Numbered from the stretch's first letter, positions 1 to 6,308 are shown. The stretch: DNA of 10,559 nucleotides from an uncultured Actinotalea sp. (GCF_946885855.1 NZ_CAMPHH010000108.1:1-10559), one strand, 5' to 3'. The notes: generated by a model from the sequence alone, not told the origin. A program made the numbers and translations.

Positions 1-251
1 CCCCAGGTCACAGAGTTACGAACGCCCGCGTGCCGCCAAGCTGACCCAACTCAGGCCGAATCCGTGCCGCTGCCGCGAATCCGTGCGGACAATGGCACGG
101 GTTCGGCGCGAGGGCACGGTTTCGACGCAAGGGCACGCGTTCGGCGCGACGAGGGGCCGCCGACGGAAGGGCACGCTCTCCGCGCGCCCGGGGCGGAAGG
201 GTGCGGGGAACCGGGGAAAGGCGTCGGCAGCGAGGCGGACGCCGCGTGCGG
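1..251. other. Non-coding stretch at left edge
   Basis: I see no convincing gene here. The open frames crossing it are arginine/proline-rich, lack recognisable domains and arise from high GC content. Its main content is a phased repeat array at 57-188, listed separately. It lies downstream of the small minus-strand membrane protein gene, so it may hold that unit's 3' end and the control region of a gene beyond the window. No T-run typical of an intrinsic terminator is visible. Confidence 0.6.
57..188. repeat. 19-bp-phased repeat array of a GGCACGGNTTCG element
   Basis: The 12-mer GGCACGG(G/A/T)TTCG occurs in plus orientation at 94-105 and 113-124, with a variant (GGCACGCGTTCG) at 132-143. 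It occurs in inverted orientation as CGAATCCGTGCC at 57-68 and CGAATCCGTGCG at 76-87. Copies in the same orientation start exactly 19 bp apart. A decayed copy begins at 170, again in phase (132 + 38). The inner inverted pair (76-87 and 94-105) could form a hairpin with a short loop. The period is not a multiple of three, which argues against coding. The function is unknown; a regulator-binding array or a spreading intergenic repeat are possible. Confidence 0.65.
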
Positions 252-437
252 TCAGTCGGTCGCGGGGGCGTCCGTGCCGCGGCCGGCCGGCGCGCCGCGC
301 TCCTGCGCCTCGAGGCGCGCGACCGCCTGGCGCTCCCGCCGGTCGGCGTGGATGACGGCGCGCATGACGAACCAGAACACCAGGCCCACCCCGATCGAGG
401 GGAGGAGCGCCGCGACCACCTGCCACAGACCGTCCAC
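252..437 (-). CDS. Small single-pass membrane protein, 61 aa
   Basis: This short protein has one hydrophobic helix at about residues 7-28 (core LLPSIGVGLVFWFVM), followed by a basic and acidic amphipathic stretch (HADRRERQAVARLEAQER) and a low-complexity tail. The charge distribution suggests the C-terminal part lies in the cytoplasm. I recall similar small proteins directly downstream of lysS in many actinobacteria, which supports a real gene; their function is not known. The start is GTG at 437. No Shine-Dalgarno sequence precedes it, but a -10-like TACCAT ends 6 nt upstream (449..444), so a leaderless transcript is plausible. It shares strand with lysS and lies 84 nt beyond its stop. Confidence 0.72.
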   Translation of the reverse strand: MDGLWQVVAALLPSIGVGLVFWFVMRAVIHADRRERQAVARLEAQERGAPAGRGTDAPATD

Positions 438-490
438 AGGTCGATGGTACGTCGGCGGCGCGGCCGCTCCCGACCGGCCCCCCGGCTGTG

Positions 491-530
491 CTCAGGCCGG
501 CTCAGGCCGGCTCAGGCCGGCTCAGGCCAG
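491..530. repeat. Four 10-bp tandem repeats over the lysS stop codon
   Basis: The unit CTCAGGCCGG is repeated four times without gaps; the last copy differs at one base (CTCAGGCCAG). Each unit contains TCA, which is TGA on the minus strand, so the lysS stop at 524..522 is followed by further TGA codons every 10 nt. Because 10 is not a multiple of three, successive copies fall in different frames. Such an array can gain or lose copies by replication slippage. Confidence 0.9.
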
Positions 531-2036
531 CGGCTTGACCAGTGGGAAGAGGATCGTCTCGCGGATGCCCAGGCCGGTCAGCGCCATGAGGAGCCGGTCG
601 ATCCCCAGCCCCAGGCCGCCGGCGGGGGGCATGGCGTGCTCCATGGCGGTGAGGAAGTCCTCGTCCAGCGGCATGGCCTCGTCGTCGCCGACGGCGGCCA
701 GACGGGCCTGGGCCTCGAAGCGCCGGCGCTGGATGACGGGGTCGACGAGCTCGGAGTACGCCGTCGCCAGCTCGAATCCGCGCACGTACAGGTCCCACTT
801 CTCGACCGCGCCGGGGATGCTGCGGTGGTCGCGCGTCAGCGGGCTCGTCTCGACCGGGAAGTCGCGCACGAACGTCGGCGCGTACAGGCCGTCGCCCACG
901 TGGTGCTCCCACAGCTCCTCGACCAGCTTGCCGTGATTCATCTTCTTCGGGTCGATCTGGAGGTCGAAACGTTCCACCAGGGACATGAGGTGCTCGACCG
1001 ACGTCCGGGGCGTGATCTCCTCACCGAGCGCCTGCGACAACGAGTCGTACAGGCTGAGCGACGCCCATTCCCCGCCGAGGTCGTACTCCTGGCCGTCGGG
1101 CAGGACGACCGTCGTGGTGCCGAGGGCGTCCATCGCGGCGGTCTGCACGAGGTCCTGGGTGAGCGCCGCCATCGTGTCGTAGTCGCCGTAGGCCTCGTAC
1201 GCCTCGAGCATCGCGAACTCGGGCGAGTGCGTGGAGTCGGCACCCTCGTTCCGGAAATTGCGGTTGATCTCGAAGACGCGCTCCACCCCACCGACGACGG
1301 CGCGCTTGAGGAACAGCTCGGGCGCGATGCGCAGGAACAGCTCCATGTCGAAGGCATTCATGTGCGTGGTGAAAGGCCGCGCACTCGCGCCACCGTGCTG
1401 GGTCTGGAGCATCGGGGTCTCGACCTCGACGTAGCCGCGGCGGTGGAAGTTGTCCCGCAAGGAGCGCACGACCGCAGCGCGCAGCCGCACCGCGTCCCGC
1501 GCCTGCGGGCGGACGATGAGGTCGACGTACCGCTGGCGGACCCGCGCCTCCTCCGAGAGCTCCTTGTGCAGGACGGGCAGCGGTCGCAGCGCCTTGGCCG
1601 CGAGCCGCCACTCGTCGGCGAAGACGCTCAGCTCACCGCGCCGGGAGGAGATGACGCGGCCACGCGCGAAGAGGTGGTCGCCGAGGTCGACGTCGGCCTT
1701 GAACGCATCGAGGGACTCCTCGCCGACGACGGCCTGGCTCAGCATGAGCTGGAGCCGGTGGCCCTCTCCGTCCTGGATCGTCGCGAAGCAGAGCTTGCCG
1801 GTGTTCCGCAGGTACATCACCCGCCCGGCCACCCCGACGACGGCGTCCGTCTCCTGCCCGGCCTCCAGGTCGCCGTGCTCGGCACGGACCTGGGCGACGG
1901 TGTGCGTGACCGGGACGCCGACCGGGAAGGCCTCGCGCCCCTCGGCGAGCATCCGCTCGCGCTTCTCGCGCCGGACGCGCATCTGCTCCGGGAGGTCGTC
2001 CTCCGCCTGGACGGTGGTGTTCTCGGTCGTGGTCAC
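522..2036 (-). CDS. lysS: Lysyl-tRNA synthetase, class II
   Basis: The enzyme charges tRNA-Lys with lysine using ATP in the cytoplasm. At 504 residues it matches the usual bacterial length. An N-terminal anticodon-binding OB-fold spans about residues 64-150 ([20 protein letters not shown]). The catalytic domain carries the motif 2 region [20 protein letters not shown] (about 255-274) and motif 3 GLGIDRLLM (about 476-484), ending with the typical [10 protein letters not shown]. The start is GTG at 2036. There is no Shine-Dalgarno sequence; a -10-like TAAACT (2048..2043) ends 6 nt before the GTG, which fits a leaderless mRNA. It lies 74 nt downstream of nadC on the same strand, so read-through from nadC is also possible. 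It is a complete gene with all class II motifs present. Confidence 0.97.
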   Translation of the reverse strand: MTTTENTTVQAEDDLPEQMRVRREKRERMLAEGREAFPVGVPVTHTVAQVRAEHGDLEAGQETDAVVGVAGRVMYLRNTGKLCFATIQDGEGHRLQLMLSQAVVGEESLDAFKADVDLGDHLFARGRVISSRRGELSVFADEWRLAAKALRPLPVLHKELSEEARVRQRYVDLIVRPQARDAVRLRAAVVRSLRDNFHRRGYVEVETPMLQTQHGGASARPFTTHMNAFDMELFLRIAPELFLKRAVVGGVERVFEINRNFRNEGADSTHSPEFAMLEAYEAYGDYDTMAALTQDLVQTAAMDALGTTTVVLPDGQEYDLGGEWASLSLYDSLSQALGEEITPRTSVEHLMSLVERFDLQIDPKKMNHGKLVEELWEHHVGDGLYAPTFVRDFPVETSPLTRDHRSIPGAVEKWDLYVRGFELATAYSELVDPVIQRRRFEAQARLAAVGDDEAMPLDEDFLTAMEHAMPPAGGLGLGIDRLLMALTGLGIRETILFPLVKPLA

Positions 2037-2048
2037 CGCGCGAGTTTA
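2037..2048 (-). promoter_or_regulatory. Possible -10 element for leaderless lysS
   Basis: On the minus strand TAAACT (2048..2043) is followed by six bases and then the lysS GTG. Transcription starting 6-7 nt after a -10 hexamer would begin at or next to the start codon, as in leaderless actinobacterial mRNAs. I cannot see a good -35 element upstream, so this is tentative. Confidence 0.4.
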
Positions 2049-2110
2049 CCGGCGGGCCGCCGGGCGCCCCGGGGGGCGGACGCGACCGACCCCCGGGCTG
2101 ACGGCACGGC

Positions 2111-3043
2111 TCAGGCGTCCCGCTCCACGAGGTCCAGGGCGACGTCGAGGATCGGCGAGGAGTGGGTCAGGGCGCCGACGGACAGGTAGTCCACCCCGGT
2201 CGCGGCGACCTCGGCGGCCCGGTCGAGCGTGAGGTTTCCGGTCGCCTCGAGCTCGACCCGGTCCCCGCCGGCGCGCGCTCGGACCGCCGCCACCACCTCG
2301 TGCAGGACCTGCGGGGGCATGTTGTCCAGCAGGAGGAAGTCGGCACCGACGTCGAGCGCCTCGAGCGCCTGCTCGACCGTGTCCGCCTCGACCTGGATCG
2401 CCACGTCCGGGAACCGCCGGCGGACCGCCTCGACCGCGCCGGCGACCGAGCCGGCCGCCACGACGTGGTTGTCCTTGACCATCGCGACGTCGTAGAGGCC
2501 CATCCGCTTGTTCGTGCCGCCGCCGCACCGGACCGCGTACTTCTCCAGCTCCCGCAGGCCCGGCGTCGTCTTGCGCGTGTCGAGCACCTGCGCGCCGGTC
2601 CCGGCGAGGGCCTGCGCCCAGCGGTGCGTGTGGGTGGCGACGCCCGAGGCCCGGCTGACCAGGTTGAGCAGGGTCCGCTCCCCGACGAGGAGCACCTGCA
2701 CCGGGCCGCGCAGGACGGCGAGGACGTCGCCGCGGGCGACCCGGGCGCCGTCGTCGACGCGGGGCTCCACCTCGGGGACCGGCAGCCCGAGGCGGTCCGC
2801 GACCTGCTCGAGCACCTCGGCGACGACGGGCAGGCCGGCGACGACCCCGTCGGCGCGGGCGACGAGGTGGGCCGTGCCCGTCTCCTCCGGGTCGACCGTG
2901 GCCTGCGTCGTGACGTCCCGGCCGGGGGCGGGTCCCAGGTCCTCGTCCAGGGCTACCCGGACGGTGCGGCGCGTCCAGTCGGGGTCCAGACCCGTGCGGT
3001 CCGGCGGGGCAGCGGGGGCGGAGGTCGGGGTGTCCACGCCCAC
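2111..3043 (-). CDS. nadC: Nicotinate-nucleotide pyrophosphorylase (quinolinate phosphoribosyltransferase)
   Basis: NadC converts quinolinate and PRPP to nicotinate mononucleotide, CO2 and pyrophosphate in de novo NAD synthesis. From GTG at 3043 it has 310 residues, slightly above the family norm because of a Pro/Ala-rich N-terminus. Visible signatures are NLVSRASGVATHTHRW (about 126-141), TRKTTPGLR (155-163), GGGTNKRMGLYDVAMVKDNH (173-192), LLLDNM and the C-terminal GVDYLSVGALTHS. The glycine-rich phosphate loop reads EATGNLTL instead of the common EASGGLTL, a mild change. GTG at 3037 is an equal alternative start; neither has a clear Shine-Dalgarno sequence. Earlier in-frame TTG at 3103 would put the operator inside the gene and is unlikely. 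nadC stands alone at the 5' end of this unit: its usual partner nadB lies more than 3 kb upstream, beyond the sulfur block. Confidence 0.95.
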   Translation of the reverse strand: MGVDTPTSAPAAPPDRTGLDPDWTRRTVRVALDEDLGPAPGRDVTTQATVDPEETGTAHLVARADGVVAGLPVVAEVLEQVADRLGLPVPEVEPRVDDGARVARGDVLAVLRGPVQVLLVGERTLLNLVSRASGVATHTHRWAQALAGTGAQVLDTRKTTPGLRELEKYAVRCGGGTNKRMGLYDVAMVKDNHVVAAGSVAGAVEAVRRRFPDVAIQVEADTVEQALEALDVGADFLLLDNMPPQVLHEVVAAVRARAGGDRVELEATGNLTLDRAAEVAATGVDYLSVGALTHSSPILDVALDLVERDA

Positions 3044-3057
3044 ACGGTAGAGAGGGG

Positions 3058-3093
3058 TTCCCGACCTATACCCCTGGGGGTATAGTCGTGCCA
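3058..3093. promoter_or_regulatory. Divergent promoter region for rhodanese operon (+) and nadC (-)
   Basis: On the plus strand -35 TTCCCG (3058-3063), a 17-bp spacer and -10 TATAGT (3081-3086) precede the rhodanese operon. On the minus strand -10 TATAGG (3070..3065) with a weak -35-like TGGCAC (3093..3088), also 17 bp away, could serve nadC, giving a leader of about 15 nt. Both predicted -10 elements overlap the arms of the palindrome at 3066-3085, so one bound repressor could block both directions. The plus promoter is the better supported, because the same arrangement recurs at 4391-4419; the minus promoter is a suggestion. Confidence 0.6.
3066..3085. promoter_or_regulatory. CstR-like operator O1 (perfect 9-bp inverted repeat)
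   Basis: CTATACCCC and GGGGTATAG form a perfect inverted repeat around a 2-bp centre (TG). C/G-tract palindromes flanked by AT-rich ends are the known type of operator for CsoR-family repressors, and CstR sites have this ATACCC...GGGTAT form. The palindrome fills the spacer and part of the -10 of the rhodanese promoter, the expected position for repression. The same core recurs at 4401-4416. The cognate regulator is encoded 0.4 kb downstream, implying autoregulation. Confidence 0.82.
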
Positions 3094-3123
3094 GTATCCG
3101 CAACCCGCCCCGGAAGGACCCCC

Positions 3124-3474
3124 ATGCCCGGCTTCCTCGACCGCCTGCTGCGCCGCGACCCCGACGCCCTCCCGAAGAGCGTCCGGGTCGACCAGGCCCT
3201 CGACCTCCTCGAGACGGGCGCCGTGCTCGTCGACGTCCGCGAGAAGGACGAGTGGCGCACCGGCCACGCCCCGCAGGCGCGGCACATCCCGCTCGGGCGG
3301 CTGGAGGCCGAGGCCCGCCGGCTGCCGAAGGAGACCCCGGTCGTCGTCATGTGCGCGTCCGGGATGCGGTCGCGCGGCGCCGCCGCACAGCTGCGTGCGG
3401 CGGGGTACCGTGCGACCAGCCTGTCCGGCGGGCTCGCCACGTGGCGGACGGCCGGAGGGCGGGTGACGAGATGA
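3124..3474 (+). CDS. Single-domain rhodanese (sulfurtransferase)
   Basis: This 116-residue protein is one rhodanese domain, the usual length for stand-alone forms. Family features are LVDVREKDEWRTGHAPQARHIPLG (about 35-58) and the active-site loop CASGMRS with catalytic Cys77, the only cysteine. Rhodaneses carry sulfane sulfur as a cysteine persulfide and pass it to thiols or other acceptors. A short basic N-terminus (FLDRLLRRD) precedes the domain; there is no signal peptide, so it is cytoplasmic. The start is ATG 3124, with GGAAGGA at 3112-3118 ahead of it; the in-frame GTG at 3088 lies too close to the promoter. Its stop overlaps the next gene's ATG (ATGA, 3471-3474), so it is the first gene of a three-gene operon under O1. 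The partner acceptor cannot be read from the sequence. Confidence 0.93.
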   Translation: MPGFLDRLLRRDPDALPKSVRVDQALDLLETGAVLVDVREKDEWRTGHAPQARHIPLGRLEAEARRLPKETPVVVMCASGMRSRGAAAQLRAAGYRATSLSGGLATWRTAGGRVTR

Positions 3475-3752
3475 CGGAGGACGCTTCGATGCAGCTGGAC
3501 CCGGAGGACATGACCGCGGTGATCAACCGGCTGCGCCGCGCCAACGGACAGCTCAACGGCGTCATCAAGATGCTCGAGTCGGGCGCGGACTGCGCCGACG
3601 TCGTCACCCAGCTCTCGGCCGCCTCCAAGGCGCTGGACCGCGCCGGGTTCGCCATCATCGCGACCGGCCTGGAGCAGTGCCTCCTCGAGGGCGGCGAGGT
3701 CGCCGAGGTCAACCGGGCCAAGCTGCAGAAGCTCTTCCTCTCGCTCGCCTGA
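3471..3752 (+). CDS. cstR: CsoR-family transcriptional repressor, CstR-like (persulfide sensing)
   Basis: This 93-residue all-helical DUF156 protein reads NRLRRANGQLNGVIKMLESGADCADVVTQLSAASKALDRAG and so on. It has exactly two cysteines, Cys41 (DCADV) and Cys70 (LEQC), 29 residues apart as in Staphylococcus aureus CstR (Cys31 and Cys60). The position four residues before the second cysteine, histidine in copper-sensing CsoR, is glycine here, so a Cu(I) site is unlikely. In CstR these cysteines form di- to tetrasulfide links with sulfane sulfur donors and the protein leaves its operator; the same is inferred here. Linkage to two rhodanese-containing genes and two matching operators supports this. 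ATG 3471 overlaps the rhodanese stop. ATG 3489, with GGAGGA 7 nt upstream, is a strong alternative start giving 87 residues and an N-terminus closer to known CstR. Confidence 0.92.
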   Translation: MTEDASMQLDPEDMTAVINRLRRANGQLNGVIKMLESGADCADVVTQLSAASKALDRAGFAIIATGLEQCLLEGGEVAEVNRAKLQKLFLSLA

Positions 3753-3753
3753 C

Positions 3754-4374
3754 GTGGACCGCTCGGCCTGGGACGAGCGCTACCGGGCGGGCGACCCGTG
3801 GGGCAGCGCGCCCAACATCTTCGTGCGCGAGGTGGCCGAGGCGCTGCCGCCCGGCCGCGCGCTCGACGTCGCCGCGGGGGACGGCCGGCACGCCCTGTGG
3901 CTGGCCCAGCGGGACTGGAGCGTGGACGCCGTGGACTTCTCGGCCGTGGCCGTGGAGCGCGGCCGACGGCGCGCGGAGGAGCTCGGCGTCGCCGACCGGG
4001 CACGCTGGCACGTCGGGGACGTGGTCCGGGAGCCGCTGCCGGAGGGACCGTTCGACCTCGTCGTCGTCGCCTACCTCCAGCTCGGCGCGGTCGACCTCCG
4101 CACGGCCGTGGCCGCGGCGTGCCGCCGCCTGGCGCCGGGCGGCACCGCCGTGCTCGTGGGCCATGACCTCAGCAACCTCGACCGGGGCGTCGGCGGCCCG
4201 CAGGAACCGGCCGTGCTCTGGGCCGCCGACGACGTCGCCGCGGCGGCCCGCGCGGTCGGGCTCGCCGTGAGGTCGGCGGGCGTCCGCGAGCGCGCCGTCC
4301 CGGCCGTCGACCCCGCCGACGCCACCGTCCGAGCCGCGCGTGACACCGTCGTGATCGCGCGCCGCGCGTCGTGA
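3754..4374 (+). CDS. Class I SAM-dependent methyltransferase
   Basis: This 206-residue protein is a compact Rossmann-fold methyltransferase. The N-terminal signature WDERYRAGDPWGSAPN (about 6-21) is shared by small-molecule methyltransferases of the TehB/thiol-methyltransferase sort. Motif I is LDVAAGDGRHALWLA (37-51), the acidic residue after strand 2 is in AVDFS (Asp61), and FDLVVVAYLQLGAV marks strand 4. No extra substrate domain or membrane segment is present. The GTG start follows the regulator's stop after 1 nt and has no Shine-Dalgarno sequence of its own, so translation is probably coupled to the regulator. The substrate is not readable from sequence. Its place in a presumed persulfide-induced operon suggests sulfide, a thiol or a chalcogen oxyanion as acceptor; this is inference only. 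Confidence 0.87.
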   Translation: MDRSAWDERYRAGDPWGSAPNIFVREVAEALPPGRALDVAAGDGRHALWLAQRDWSVDAVDFSAVAVERGRRRAEELGVADRARWHVGDVVREPLPEGPFDLVVVAYLQLGAVDLRTAVAAACRRLAPGGTAVLVGHDLSNLDRGVGGPQEPAVLWAADDVAAAARAVGLAVRSAGVRERAVPAVDPADATVRAARDTVVIARRAS

Positions 4375-4390
4375 CACCCTGCCCACCGAT

Positions 4391-4419
4391 CTCCCGGCCG
4401 ATACCCCCTGGGGTATGCT
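4391..4419 (+). promoter_or_regulatory. Promoter of the CoA-persulfide reductase gene
   Basis: A -35-like CTCCCG (4391-4396), a 17-bp spacer and -10 TATGCT (4414-4419) lie 61 nt before the ATG at 4481. The layout copies the rhodanese promoter: in both, the ATACCCC arm begins 10 bp after the start of the -35 and the second arm runs into the -10. The reductase gene thus has its own start of transcription, though read-through from the methyltransferase gene is possible because no terminator is visible between them. Confidence 0.65.
4401..4416. promoter_or_regulatory. CstR-like operator O2
   Basis: ATACCCC and GGGGTAT form a perfect 7-bp inverted repeat with a 2-bp centre (CT). The arms are identical to the core of O1 at 3068-3083, where the centre is TG. 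I found no third copy in the window. Its position between -35 and -10 implies repression by the same regulator. Confidence 0.82.
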
Positions 4420-4480
4420 GACCCGGGCTGCCCGACGACGTGCGCGCCCACCCGAGCCCCTTCCCCACGGAGGACCAGTC

Positions 4481-6238
4481 ATGCGGATCGTCATCGTCGG
4501 CGGCGTCGCGGGCGGCATGAGCGCCGCGGCGCGCGCCCGGCGACTCAGCGAGGACGCGGAGATCGTCGTGCTCGAGCGCGGCGAGCTCGTCTCCTTCGCC
4601 AACTGCGGCCTGCCGTACCACGTGGGCGACGAGATCCCTGATCGCTCGGCCCTCCTCCTGCAGACCCCGGAGTCCCTGGCCGCGGCGCTGCGGCTCGACG
4701 TCCGGGTGCGCCACGACGTGACCGCGATCGACCGCGAACGTCGCCAGGTCCACGTGCGACGGCTCCGCGGCGCCGTGGACGCCCCCGGCGCCGTTGCGGC
4801 GGCCCCCGGAGCGCTCACCCTCGACTACGACGCCCTCGTCCTCGCCCCCGGCGCGGTCGCGATCCGCCCGCCGATCGAGGGCCTCGACCTGCCCCAGGTG
4901 CAGACGCTGCGCACCGTGCCGGACGCCGACCGCGTCCGCGCGCTCGTGGCCGGTGGCGCCCGCCGTGCGGTCGTCCTCGGTGCCGGGTTCATCGGCCTCG
5001 AGGCGGCCGAGGCGCTGCGGCAGCGCGGGCTCGAGGTCGACCTCGTCGACCTCGCGCCGCACGTCCTGCCGCCCCTGGGCCCGGAGCTGGCCAGCCTGCT
5101 CGACGCCGAGCTGCACGCGCACGGCGTGCGGACCCACGTCGGCGTCGCCGTGGAGGCGGTCCTGCCGGGCGCCGGCTCCCGCGCCACCTCCGACGTCGAC
5201 GGGACAAGCGGGCCGGACGCCACGAGCGCCGTCGTCGTCCGCCTCTCCGACGGCACCACCCTGCCGGCGGACGTCGTCGTCCTGTCCGTGGGCGTCCGCC
5301 CGGACAGCCGCCTCGCGGAGGCGGCGGGCCTCGAGCTCGGTCCCGGTGGCGCGATCCTCGTGGACGACGCGCAGCGCACCTGTGACCCGCACATCTGGGC
5401 GGTCGGCGACGCGACCGCCGTGCGGCACGGTGTCACGGGCGCCGTCGGACCGGTCCCGCTCGCCGGCCCGGCCAACCGCGCCGGCCGCCGCGCGGCGGAC
5501 GCGATCCTCGGCCGCCTGACCGACGCGACCCGGGTGCGGCCGGTGCTCGGCACCGCCGTCGTCCGCGTCTTCGGCCTGACGGCGGCCGTCACCGGGGCGG
5601 GGCACGACGCCCTGGAGCGCGCGGGCATCGAGCACCACGTCGTGCACGTCCACCCCGGCCACCACGCGGGGTACTTCCCCGGCGCGCAGCAGCTCCACCT
5701 GACCCTGACGTTCGCCCCGGACGGACGCCTCCTCGGGGCGCAGGCCGTGGGCCGGGCGGGCGTCGAGAAGCGCATCGACGTCCTGGCCACGGCGCTGGCG
5801 GCCGGCATGACGGTGGACGACGTCGCCGAGCTCGAGCTCTCCTACGCCCCGCCGTACGGCTCCGCCAAGGACCCGGTGAACATGGCCGGCTTCGTCGCCC
5901 AGAACCTCCTCGCCGGCACCCTGCGCCTGTGGTACCCGCGGGACCTCGACGCCGTCCTGGACGGCGCGCTCGTCCTCGACGTGCGGACGCCCGCGGAGTT
6001 CCGGGACGGGCACCTGCCCGGAGCCCTCAACGTGCCGCACACCGAGCTGCGCGACCGCCTCGACGAGGTGCGCGGCGCTGCCGGCGGGCGACCGGTCCGC
6101 GTGCACTGCCAGAGCGGGTTCCGGTCCTACCTGGCGCACCGCGTGCTCGACCACGCCGGCCTGGACAGCGCGATGCTGTCCGGCGGCATGCTCACGCTGC
6201 GCGCGGCGGCGCCGGACCTGGTCCTCGAGCAGGGCTGA
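4481..6238 (+). CDS. CoA-disulfide / CoA-persulfide reductase with C-terminal rhodanese domain
   Basis: This 585-residue flavoprotein belongs to the CoADR-RHD group, which uses NAD(P)H to reduce CoA disulfide, CoA persulfide or polysulfide to thiol and H2S. An N-terminal FAD loop GGVAGG (7-12) is followed by the active-site motif SFANCGLPY with redox Cys42. The NAD(P)H loop is GAGFIG (167-172), the second FAD motif IWAVGDA (305-311), and the family's dimerisation signature SYAPPYGSAKDPVNMAG lies at 454-470. The rhodanese domain covers about 484-585, with loop HCQSGFRS and Cys543. Two Ala/Gly/Ser-rich insertions (about 98-112 and 229-250) lengthen it. The start is ATG 4481, with GGAGGA at 4469-4474; in-frame codons upstream overlap the promoter. 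It is controlled from O2 and faces nadB tail to tail. There is no signal peptide, so it is cytoplasmic. Confidence 0.95.
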   Translation: MRIVIVGGVAGGMSAAARARRLSEDAEIVVLERGELVSFANCGLPYHVGDEIPDRSALLLQTPESLAAALRLDVRVRHDVTAIDRERRQVHVRRLRGAVDAPGAVAAAPGALTLDYDALVLAPGAVAIRPPIEGLDLPQVQTLRTVPDADRVRALVAGGARRAVVLGAGFIGLEAAEALRQRGLEVDLVDLAPHVLPPLGPELASLLDAELHAHGVRTHVGVAVEAVLPGAGSRATSDVDGTSGPDATSAVVVRLSDGTTLPADVVVLSVGVRPDSRLAEAAGLELGPGGAILVDDAQRTCDPHIWAVGDATAVRHGVTGAVGPVPLAGPANRAGRRAADAILGRLTDATRVRPVLGTAVVRVFGLTAAVTGAGHDALERAGIEHHVVHVHPGHHAGYFPGAQQLHLTLTFAPDGRLLGAQAVGRAGVEKRIDVLATALAAGMTVDDVAELELSYAPPYGSAKDPVNMAGFVAQNLLAGTLRLWYPRDLDAVLDGALVLDVRTPAEFRDGHLPGALNVPHTELRDRLDEVRGAAGGRPVRVHCQSGFRSYLAHRVLDHAGLDSAMLSGGMLTLRAAAPDLVLEQG

Positions 6239-6249
6239 CGCCGGCGGAC

Positions 6250-6277
6250 CCGGCTCGGGCAGGCACGGCGGAGCCGG
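6250..6277. terminator. Possible stem-loop between convergent genes
   Basis: CCGGCTC (6250-6256) and GAGCCGG (6271-6277) form a 7-bp perfect stem with a 14-nt loop in the 70-nt gap between the reductase stop and the nadB stop. A stem there could end transcription from both sides. No T-tract follows on either strand, so an ordinary intrinsic terminator is not established. Confidence 0.35.
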
Positions 6278-6308
6278 TCAGGCCGAGGGTGCGGGCGCCA
6301 CCGCGGAC

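Noticed and set aside
57..188. CRISPR array
   Set aside because: Units are 12-19 bp with no unique spacers of 30 bp or more, orientation changes within the array, and there are no cas genes.
2060..2110. Intrinsic terminator between nadC and lysS
   Set aside because: Short C/G palindromes are present but no stem followed by a T-run; such palindromes are expected at this GC content.
201..2189. 662-residue plus-strand open frame
   Set aside because: It lies antisense to lysS, whose motifs are intact, and its product is Arg/Asp/His-rich without a domain. It is a GC-driven shadow.
3088..3123. Rhodanese start at GTG 3088
   Set aside because: It would start at or before the predicted transcription start just after the -10, while ATG 3124 has a well-placed GGAAGGA.
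3471..3752. Copper-sensing CsoR
   Set aside because: The histidine four residues before the second cysteine is glycine, and there is no copper ATPase or copper chaperone nearby.
4169..6154. 661-residue minus-strand open frame
   Set aside because: It is antisense to the CoADR-RHD gene, has low-complexity composition and spans the promoter and operator region.
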